From Rhodothermales bacterium (lineage in GTDB: Bacteria > Bacteroidota > Rhodothermia > Rhodothermales > JANQRZ01), in the NCBI GenBank assembly GCA_028284265.1, contig JANQRZ010000017.1, positions 118,501-182,500 of the forward strand: a stretch of 64,000 nt of DNA, in the 5' to 3' direction. Position 1 is the stretch's first letter, and each line of letters opens with the position of its first letter. The position numbers and the translations under genes were made by a program. The notes below the pieces were generated by a model, which searched no databases, had not been told where the DNA came from, and saw nothing but the letters and a program-made list of their open reading frames with translations. Shown piece after piece: positions 50,967 through 57,738 of the stretch.

Positions 50967-51185
50967 ATGGCTGTCCACATCGATCGATGCTACTGCTTCG
51001 GCACCACCTTCGCCGAGCTGAAAGACGTCGTCGCGTCCACGGATGCGGTGACGGTCGAAGAATTACAGGACTATGCCGTGTTTGGGCACAACTGCAAGCT
51101 CTGCCACCCCTACGTCCGGCGGATGCTGCGGACGGAGCAGGTAGTTTTCCATGAGATCGTGACGGCGGAAGACGAACCGGAATGA
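50967..51185 (+). CDS. BFD-like [2Fe-2S] miniprotein in the B12 operon
   Basis: A 72-residue protein with the four-cysteine pattern of bacterioferritin-associated ferredoxin-type domains: CYC at 8-10 and NCKLC at 43-46, separated by a helical segment with DAVTVEELQDY. It lacks a signal and should be cytoplasmic. It follows the BtuG-like gene after ten bases and precedes the terminator, so it is the third gene of the riboswitch operon. A redox role in cobalamin reduction is possible but not shown. Confidence 0.8.
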   Translation: MAVHIDRCYCFGTTFAELKDVVASTDAVTVEELQDYAVFGHNCKLCHPYVRRMLRTEQVVFHEIVTAEDEPE

Positions 51186-51293
51186 GGCCAAACGGTGCGG
51201 ATTCGCAGGGGCTAACCTGTAACTCCGCGTGATCTTCGCACGCGGCAGGGAGCCGGGCGGCAAGCTGCTGGTATACGGCGCACCCCACCCCAC

Positions 51294-51330
51294 GGGCGGC
51301 TCGGCTAGTCCGGGTCGCCCGCCCTTTTTT
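51294..51330 (+). terminator. Terminator of the B12 uptake operon
   Basis: Arms GGGCGG (51294-51299) and CCGCCC (51319-51324) with internal pairs CGG / CCG are followed by TTTTTT. It lies ~110 bases after the BFD-like stop and ends 16 bases before the typA start, so it isolates typA from riboswitch control. Confidence 0.75.
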
Positions 51331-51346
51331 ACCTCAGTGCCTCGCC

Positions 51347-53179
51347 ATGCAGCAGCAGAACCTCCGCAACATCGCCATCGTCGCCCACGTCGATCACGGC
51401 AAGACCACGCTCGTCGACGCCCTCCTCTGGCAGAGCGGCACCTTTCGCGACAACGAGACCGTCAACGAGCGTGTGATGGACTCGATGGACTTGGAGCGCG
51501 AGAAGGGCATCACGATCATGGCGAAGAACACCGCCATCCGGCATGGCGACATGAAAATCAACATCGTCGACACGCCGGGGCACGCCGACTTCGGGGGCGA
51601 GGTGGAACGGACGCTGCGGATGGTCGATGGCATCATGCTCTTGGTCGACGCTGCCGAGGGACCACTGCCGCAGACGCGGTTCGTCCTCTCGAAAGCTCTC
51701 GCGCTCGGCCTGCCTGCCATCGTGGTCATCAACAAAATCGACCGACAGGACGCCCGGCCCGAGGAAGTGCTGAACGAGGTGTACGATCTCTTCATCGACC
51801 TTGACGCCAACGACGAACAGATCGATTTTCCGGTCCTCTACGCTGTCGCCAAAGACGGCCAGTGCACGACCGATCTCGACGAGCCACTCGGCAACCTCGA
51901 CCCGCTCGTCGCGGCGATCATCGAGACCGTCCCCGCGCCCATCGGTGACTCCGACGCCTCGCTGCAAGTCCTCGTGACCGATGTGAAGCCCGACGCCTAT
52001 CTCGGCCCGATTGCCCGAGGCCGCGTCGTTCGGGGAACCCTGAAGCAGAAGCAGTGGGTCGCCCTCTGCCACCGCGACGGTTCGACCGAGAAGAAGCAGG
52101 TGACGGCGCTCTTCGTCAACGAAGGCCTTGACCGTGCCGACGCCAAAGAGGCTGGGCCGGGTGAGGTCGTCGAGGTCGCCGGGATGGGCGGGATCGGACT
52201 GGGCGAAAGCCTCGCCGACGCTGAGGCCCCGCAGCCACTCAAGCCCCTCCACGTTGACGAGCCGACGCTCTCAATGGAGTTCCGCGTCAACGATTCGCCC
52301 TTCGCCGGGCGCGATGGCAAGTACGTCACGAGCCGCAACCTCCGTGACCGCCTCTTCAAAGAGGTCGAGACCAATCTCGCCATGCGCGTTGAGGAGACCG
52401 AAAGCCCGGACCGCTACCTCGTTTTCGGGCGCGGCGAGCTGCAGATGGCGATCCTCATCGAGCAGATGCGCCGCGAGGGATACGAGTTTGCGGTCGGGAT
52501 GCCGCAGGTCATCACGAAGGAGATCGACGGCAAGACGAACGAGCCGTTCGAGACCGCGACGATTGACGTGCCCGAAGAATACATGGGCGTCGTGATCGAG
52601 AAGCTCGGGATGCGGAAGGGGCAGATGACGAAGATGGTCAACCACGGCACGGGCCGCGTCCGGCTTGAGGTCGAGATTCCGAGCCGCGGCCTGATCGGCT
52701 ACCGCACCGAGTTCCTCACCGACACGAAGGGCACAGGCCTCTTGACGCACCTCTTCCTCGCCTTCCGCCCGTGGGCCGGCCCGATCAGCCACCGTGCTAC
52801 GGGTGCGCTCGTCTCTGACCGGGCAGGCAAAGCGACGCCCTACGCCATCGTCGGCTTGCAGGAGCGGGGCGAGTTGTTCGTCGCGCCGCAGGACGAGGTC
52901 TACGACGGGATGCTGATCGGCGAGAACAGCCGCGATCAGGATCTTGAGGCGAACATCACGAAAGAGAAGAAGCTCACCAACCACCGCGCCGCTGCCGCTG
53001 ATAACTTCGAGAAGCTGACGCCGCCGCGACGGATGAGTCTGGAGGAAGCCATCGAGTTCATCCGCGAGGACGAGCTGATCGAGATTACCCCGAGCGCCTT
53101 CCGCCTCCGCAAGCGCTACCTCAACACGCACGACCGGAAGCGGGCCATGATGCAGCAGAAGGCTGAGGCTGCGGCCTAG
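51347..53179 (+). CDS. typA: Translational GTPase TypA/BipA
   Basis: A 610-residue GTPase with the N-terminal G motifs [15 protein letters not shown], the switch [15 protein letters not shown] and NKIDRQDAR, then translation-factor domains and the TypA-specific C-terminal domain ([31 protein letters not shown]). It is a ribosome-bound GTPase needed for growth in cold or stress conditions and for 50S assembly. It is followed by the toxin-antitoxin cassette. Confidence 0.96.
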   Translation: MQQQNLRNIAIVAHVDHGKTTLVDALLWQSGTFRDNETVNERVMDSMDLEREKGITIMAKNTAIRHGDMKINIVDTPGHADFGGEVERTLRMVDGIMLLVDAAEGPLPQTRFVLSKALALGLPAIVVINKIDRQDARPEEVLNEVYDLFIDLDANDEQIDFPVLYAVAKDGQCTTDLDEPLGNLDPLVAAIIETVPAPIGDSDASLQVLVTDVKPDAYLGPIARGRVVRGTLKQKQWVALCHRDGSTEKKQVTALFVNEGLDRADAKEAGPGEVVEVAGMGGIGLGESLADAEAPQPLKPLHVDEPTLSMEFRVNDSPFAGRDGKYVTSRNLRDRLFKEVETNLAMRVEETESPDRYLVFGRGELQMAILIEQMRREGYEFAVGMPQVITKEIDGKTNEPFETATIDVPEEYMGVVIEKLGMRKGQMTKMVNHGTGRVRLEVEIPSRGLIGYRTEFLTDTKGTGLLTHLFLAFRPWAGPISHRATGALVSDRAGKATPYAIVGLQERGELFVAPQDEVYDGMLIGENSRDQDLEANITKEKKLTNHRAAAADNFEKLTPPRRMSLEEAIEFIREDELIEITPSAFRLRKRYLNTHDRKRAMMQQKAEAAA

Positions 53180-53216
53180 CGCGAAACTCGCTTCTCACGT
53201 CCGGCGTTGCACAGAC

Positions 53217-53236
53217 GGTTCAACTTAAGTTGAACC
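53217..53236. promoter_or_regulatory. Perfect 20-bp palindrome, likely antitoxin operator
   Basis: GGTTCAACTT and its exact complement form an uninterrupted inverted repeat ending 25 bases before the AbrB-like start. The centre contains TAAGTTGA, close to a Bacteroidota -7 element, so a repressor bound here would cover the promoter. The position and symmetry suit an autoregulated toxin-antitoxin operon. Confidence 0.75.
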
Positions 53237-53261
53237 TGATTCCACTCGACAGAGCCACGCT

Positions 53262-53489
53262 ATGACTGAGACGACAAAGGTTCGCCGCTTCGGCGGTTCG
53301 CTGGGCCTGATTATCCCTAAAGCGGTCGCCGATGCGCTTGCCCTTCACGAGGGCGACGACCTCTTTGTCACGAGCACGCCTGAGGGTATCAGCGTCACAC
53401 CGTATGACCCTGAGTTCGCCGCGACGATGGAGGATGCACAGGCATTCATGCGCTCGCACCGCAATGCCTTTCGCGAGTTGTCCAAGTGA
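53262..53489 (+). CDS. SpoVT-AbrB-domain antitoxin
   Basis: A 75-residue protein with a swapped-hairpin AbrB/MazE fold at residues 5-50 (VRRFGGSLGLIIPKAVADALAL, then EGDDLFVTSTPEGISVTPYDP). The C-terminal ~25 residues (FAATMEDAQAFMRSHRNAFRELSK) would bind the toxin. It overlaps the toxin start in a GTGA junction, giving coupled translation. The pairing of an AbrB antitoxin with a Doc toxin is known, although Phd is the classic partner. Confidence 0.9.
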   Translation: MTETTKVRRFGGSLGLIIPKAVADALALHEGDDLFVTSTPEGISVTPYDPEFAATMEDAQAFMRSHRNAFRELSK

Positions 53490-53884
53490 GTGAGCGTCCT
53501 GAACCGACTTGGCTCACGGAGGCTCAAGTGAAGATGCTCCATGCACAGTCGTTGAGCCTCTTTTGTGGTTCGCCGGGCATGCGTGATGCCGGACTCCTCC
53601 AGAGCGCGCTCGGTCGACCCCAGCACCTCTGGAGCTATGAGGAGGGGGCGACCCTCTACGACCTCGCTGCCGCTTACGGATTCGGCATCGCTAAGAACCA
53701 TGCGTTTGTGGATGGGAACAAACGGGCGGCGCTCCTCGCCATCCGCGCGTTTCTATTTCGCAACGGCGTTCGTTTCATGCCCGATGAGGTGGAAACCGTA
53801 CAGGTGATCGAGGGACTTGCCGGAGGCGCGGTGGATGAAGCGCAGCTTGCGGCGTGGATAGAGACCAACTCCACCCTCGTCTAA
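53486..53884 (+). CDS. Doc-family (Fic fold) toxin
   Basis: A 132-residue Doc toxin with the Fic-type motif NHAFVDGNKRAAL at about 71-83, containing catalytic His72 and the GNKR loop. Doc proteins phosphorylate EF-Tu and stop translation. The start is GTG at 53486, overlapping the antitoxin stop. Its own stop TAA (53882-53884) overlaps the ATG of the next gene. The motif is intact, so it should be active if expressed without the antitoxin. Confidence 0.92.
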   Translation: MSERPEPTWLTEAQVKMLHAQSLSLFCGSPGMRDAGLLQSALGRPQHLWSYEEGATLYDLAAAYGFGIAKNHAFVDGNKRAALLAIRAFLFRNGVRFMPDEVETVQVIEGLAGGAVDEAQLAAWIETNSTLV

Positions 53885-54933
53885 TGGCTCCGTTCGACCT
53901 GCTCGATTACGACGATCCCGATTTGCTAGAGCGTTTGGCTGGGCTGGAGCCGAAGTGGAACGCTTACGTCGAACTGCACAACCTGATTGCGGCGGCGGAG
54001 CACCCGCGCGAGTTCGGGCCGGAGCACCGGAAGCGGATTGGACGGGCGCATGGTGTCGACCTCAGATCGGCCTTCGCCGAGGAGCGGCGGACGCTCTATG
54101 CCCGGTACCTCAATCACTGTCTCGAAGACGGGGCGCTCACCGGGGAGGACCGCGAGCGGGTGGCCCACTTCGCTCGCACGCTGGCGCTCGGTGTGCCGGA
54201 CCTCGAACCGATCCACGCGGAGGCCTGGGGGCGGATCGTGTCGGATGCGCTCACGGACGATTGCCTCGACGTGGAGGAGCGGCTGTTGCTCTACACGATG
54301 CAGCACACGCTGGCCCTCGCGCCGGGTCACGCTGTTGCGGTCTACGACATCGAAGCCCGCGAGTCGTTGCTCAAGCGGGTGGCCTATGCGCTCTGTGATG
54401 GCGAGCTATCTGATGACGAAGCCGCCGAAATCAACGCGCTCGCTGACGAGGTCGGGATAGCTATTCCCGACGACGTGCGACCCATGATGGACCGTGCCGC
54501 CTATCGCTGGCGTCTCCGTCGCGCCGAGACACTCGTCGCCACCGAGATACCACTCCAGTTGGCCGGAGGTGAAGTCGGGCACTATATGGGTGAGGGCACG
54601 TGGTTCGAGATGAACTACTACCGACTGAAGATCGAGCGGTCGGCCTTCCGCGATGATCTGCGCGATGGCCGAACGTCTCACATCTCGGTGCCCAAGCAGG
54701 CCGTTCGCCGCCTCGATGAGGGGGCGGTATACATCACGAATCGCAGGCTCGTCCTGTCGGGAGATCGGTTCCAGCCTCGGGTGCTCAAGCACTCATCGCT
54801 GCTCGGGGCCGAGCAGTTCCAGAACGGGGTGCGGGTGGTAAAGAAGGGTGCCCGTAGCCTGTTCGTGGAGATGGGAGAGGAGAACGAGTTGTTCTGCCTC
54901 ATGCTGTTGCGGGCGATTCGGGCGTGGGACTAG
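53884..54933 (+). CDS. TerB-like repeat protein with a GRAM/PH-like C-terminal region, third gene of the toxin-antitoxin cassette
   Basis: A 349-residue soluble protein. Three similar helical segments (about 79-101 CLEDGALTGEDRERVAHFARTLAL, 120-146 and 168-192 ALCDGELSDDEAAEINALADEVG) carry the acidic DG-x-L-S-x-x-E pattern of TerB-like domains, which are linked to tellurite and stress or phage responses. Residues ~275-349 contain GAVYITNRRLVLSG, typical of bacterial GRAM/PH-like domains that bind lipid or membranes. Its start overlaps the Doc stop (TAATG), so the three genes form one translationally coupled unit. A longer reading frame begins inside doc and is not used. Confidence 0.75.
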   Translation: MAPFDLLDYDDPDLLERLAGLEPKWNAYVELHNLIAAAEHPREFGPEHRKRIGRAHGVDLRSAFAEERRTLYARYLNHCLEDGALTGEDRERVAHFARTLALGVPDLEPIHAEAWGRIVSDALTDDCLDVEERLLLYTMQHTLALAPGHAVAVYDIEARESLLKRVAYALCDGELSDDEAAEINALADEVGIAIPDDVRPMMDRAAYRWRLRRAETLVATEIPLQLAGGEVGHYMGEGTWFEMNYYRLKIERSAFRDDLRDGRTSHISVPKQAVRRLDEGAVYITNRRLVLSGDRFQPRVLKHSSLLGAEQFQNGVRVVKKGARSLFVEMGEENELFCLMLLRAIRAWD

Positions 54934-54977
54934 GGCCAGTGACGTAGTTTCTGGCTTTGCCTCCAGCCCACTGCGCC

Positions 54978-56486
54978 ATGCCCGACCGTTTCCGTAAAGT
55001 TCTCATCGCCAACCGGGGCGAGATCGCCGTCCGCGTGATGCGCTCCTGCCGCGAGCGCGGGATCAAAACCGTTGCCGTCTACTCCGAGGCCGACGCCGCC
55101 GCGCTCCACGTCCGTCAGGCTGATGAAGCCTACCTCGTCGGCCCGGCCCCGTCGAACCAGTCGTACCTCGTCAGCGAGCGGATTCTGGAGGTGGCGAAGC
55201 AGGCTGGGGCCGATGCCATCCATCCCGGCTACGGTTTTCTCTCCGAGAACGCTGCCTTCGCGGAAGCCTGCGCCGAGGCAGGCATCGCGTTCATCGGGCC
55301 GCCGCCAGACGCGATCCGGTCGATGGGGGACAAGACGGCGGCGCGGGCGCTGATGGAGAAAGCGAACGTCCCGATGGCACCCGGTACCCTCGATGCGGTG
55401 GGCAGCATCGCCGAGGCGGTCGAGGCAGCAAACGCGATTGGCTACCCCGTGCTCATCAAAGCCGCGGCGGGTGGTGGCGGCAAGGGCATGCGCGTGGTCG
55501 AGTCCGCCGATGAGATCGAGCGGGCGGTGGAGGCGGCGCAGGGCGAGGCGCGCAACGCCTTCGGCGACGAGCGGGTGTTCATCGAGAAGTACCTCGTCGG
55601 GCCGCGCCACATCGAGTTTCAGGTGCTCGCCGACGGGCACGGCAATGTGGTCCACCTCTTCGAGCGCGAGTGCTCGATCCAGCGTCGGCACCAGAAGGTG
55701 ATCGAGGAAGCGCCGAGTGCGGTGCTCACGCCAGAGCTTCGGGCCGCGATGGGAGAGGCCGCCGTCGAGGCTGCCCGCGCGGTGGACTACGTTGGGGCGG
55801 GGACCGTCGAGTTTCTGATCGACGCGGATCGCAACTTCTACTTTCTGGAGATGAACACACGGCTCCAAGTAGAGCACCCCGTCACCGAGTGGATCACCGG
55901 CCTCGACCTCGTCGCCGAGCAACTTCGCATCGCCGAGGGCGAGGAGCTAGGCTACACGCAGGACGACCTCACGCTCAACGGTCATGCGGTGGAAGCGCGG
56001 GTCTATGCCGAAGACGTGGCTTCGGGTTTCCTCCCGGCCCCAGGTCCACTCCTCCGTCATGCGCCGCCCTCCGGCTTCGGCGTCCGCGTCGATGCAGGCG
56101 TCGAGCAGGGCGACATCATCCCGATCCACTACGACCCGATGGTATCGAAGCTGACCGCGTGGGGGCGTACCCGCGAAGAGGCCATCGACCGGATGGACCG
56201 GGCGCTCGCTGAGTACGACGTGGCGGGTGTCGAGACGACGATTCCGTTCTGCCGGTTCGTGATGCAGCACGACGCCTTCCGCTCCGGCGACTTCGACACG
56301 GGCTTCGTCAAGGACCACTTCTCGCCGGACGAGTTGCACCCGGAAGACGCCGAGCTAGAGCGGGCCGCTGCCGTCGCCGCCGTGCTCTTCGGGCAGGAAG
56401 GGAAGAGTGAAGGAGCAGAGAAGCGAAAGAACGGAAGGGGGGAGCAGCGGAGTCGGTGGGTGCAGCGTCGGTGGCACACCAACTGA
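54978..56486 (+). CDS. accC: Acetyl-CoA (biotin) carboxylase subunit A
   Basis: A 502-residue ATP-grasp biotin carboxylase. The N-terminus KVLIANRGEIAVRVMRSCRE, the Gly-rich loop KAAAGGGGKGMRVV, ERECSIQRRHQKVIEEAPS and MNTRLQVEHPVTE are all diagnostic. It carboxylates biotin on a carrier protein for acetyl-CoA or propionyl-CoA carboxylation. No accB (carrier) is adjacent, so it may serve a distinct acyl-CoA carboxylase. A basic ~30-residue tail follows the usual end. The stop is two bases from the convergent radical SAM gene. Confidence 0.93.
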   Translation: MPDRFRKVLIANRGEIAVRVMRSCRERGIKTVAVYSEADAAALHVRQADEAYLVGPAPSNQSYLVSERILEVAKQAGADAIHPGYGFLSENAAFAEACAEAGIAFIGPPPDAIRSMGDKTAARALMEKANVPMAPGTLDAVGSIAEAVEAANAIGYPVLIKAAAGGGGKGMRVVESADEIERAVEAAQGEARNAFGDERVFIEKYLVGPRHIEFQVLADGHGNVVHLFERECSIQRRHQKVIEEAPSAVLTPELRAAMGEAAVEAARAVDYVGAGTVEFLIDADRNFYFLEMNTRLQVEHPVTEWITGLDLVAEQLRIAEGEELGYTQDDLTLNGHAVEARVYAEDVASGFLPAPGPLLRHAPPSGFGVRVDAGVEQGDIIPIHYDPMVSKLTAWGRTREEAIDRMDRALAEYDVAGVETTIPFCRFVMQHDAFRSGDFDTGFVKDHFSPDELHPEDAELERAAAVAAVLFGQEGKSEGAEKRKNGRGEQRSRWVQRRWHTN

Positions 56487-56488
56487 TG

Positions 56489-57565
56489 CTACCGCAGCAC
56501 GGGAAGCTCGATGAGGTCTGAGGCGGTGGCTGCGCCGTCCCCCGACGGTACAGGTTCAGGCTGCTCGAAGTCGGGCAAGTCGGCAGCTTTCGGGCCGAGG
56601 CGGGCGCTGAGGCGCTGGACGACGAACTTGGTCCAGGTGTAGCGCGCCTTCGACGGGAGGCTCTCCCAGAAATAGCCGGTGCCGGGACTGACCGCGAAAC
56701 TCGGCTCGAAGTAGCAGTTAATCGTGCAGCCTCGGCAGGCTTCGTGGCGGCCCTCCATCTCGCGGTGCCACGCTACGCGCTCGCCGTGCCACAGGTCGTA
56801 GAGCCGTCCCTCGATGGGCAACTTCTCCATCCCGGCGTGGTAGCACGGCAACACCAACTCGTCGAATGGGGAGATGACGACGGAGGTGGAGACGGCCTTG
56901 CAGACGGGTGCGTCGGGGTCGTTGCCGCCACGCTGCCGAAGCGTCAGGAAGGCAGGGTTGAGATAGACATAGGGCTTGCGTGCGAGTGCCGCCATCCGCT
57001 CCATCACCTCATCGCTTAATCCAGCGCCGAGGGTGTTGTACTCGAACAGCGGATTCAGAATCAGAATCAGCCCGTTCGGTCGGCTGATCGTCTCGTAGAC
57101 CCGTTCGAGGTGGTGGACATTGTCGTTGGTGACGGTAAACAGCAGGTCAGGTCGTTCGCCGAGCGCGAGGGCAACCTCGACCGATTCCATCAGCTTGCCG
57201 AAGCACTTCACCCCGCGCGAGGCGTCGTGTTCATGCGGCACCGGCGAGTCGATGGAGAAGTGTAGCAGATCGACGAGGCCGCGCAGCGACTCGGCGCGCT
57301 TGGGATAGAGGAGGCCGTTCGAGGTGAGCGTCGTCAGGAAGCCGCGCGCTTTCGCCATCGCCAACAGGTCGCCGATCTGCGGATGGAGAAGCGGTTCGCC
57401 GCCGGTGAAGTCGATAATGCGGACGCCCAGTCGCCGGAGGTCATCAAGGTTGCGAGCGGCGTCGCCGAGGTCGATCAGCGGAGAGGGCTGTTGCCAGATG
57501 TCGCAGAAGCCGCACGCCGCGTTGCAGCGATAGGTGACGTAGTAGTTACAGAGGACGGGCTTCAC
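56489..57565 (-). CDS. Radical SAM protein with SPASM-like C-terminal cysteines
   Basis: A 358-residue radical SAM enzyme with the cluster motif CNAACGFC at 14-21, FTGGEPLL, and a C-terminal extra-cysteine region (CKAVSTSVVISPFDELVLPCYHAG and CRGCTINCYFEPS) as in SPASM or twitch domains holding auxiliary Fe-S clusters. The specific reaction cannot be read: relatives modify peptides or build cofactors and lipids. No small precursor-peptide gene is adjacent. It converges with accC. Confidence 0.85.
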   Translation of the reverse strand: MKPVLCNYYVTYRCNAACGFCDIWQQPSPLIDLGDAARNLDDLRRLGVRIIDFTGGEPLLHPQIGDLLAMAKARGFLTTLTSNGLLYPKRAESLRGLVDLLHFSIDSPVPHEHDASRGVKCFGKLMESVEVALALGERPDLLFTVTNDNVHHLERVYETISRPNGLILILNPLFEYNTLGAGLSDEVMERMAALARKPYVYLNPAFLTLRQRGGNDPDAPVCKAVSTSVVISPFDELVLPCYHAGMEKLPIEGRLYDLWHGERVAWHREMEGRHEACRGCTINCYFEPSFAVSPGTGYFWESLPSKARYTWTKFVVQRLSARLGPKAADLPDFEQPEPVPSGDGAATASDLIELPVLR

Positions 57566-57685
57566 GGGGCGGAGTGGGCGAGGGGAGGGGTGAGCCTGCG
57601 CGTCTATTCAGGTGATCGGCTTGATGAGCGAAGCCTAAAGGGTTCGTCAGCCCTGTTCCAATGTAAAGGTACGGTACACACGCAG

Positions 57686-57715
57686 AAAGCCCCGACACCG
57701 AGATGCCGGGGCTTT
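57686..57715 (-). terminator. Hairpin terminator after the T9SS-sorted protein
   Basis: AAAGCCCCG and CGGGGCTTT form a strong stem ~24 bases past the stop on the minus strand. The downstream T-run is short (CTTTC). The stem is almost the same as in the rRNA terminator at 60538. Confidence 0.65.
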
Positions 57716-57738
57716 CAAGACGATGGTGTCAGGCTGTA

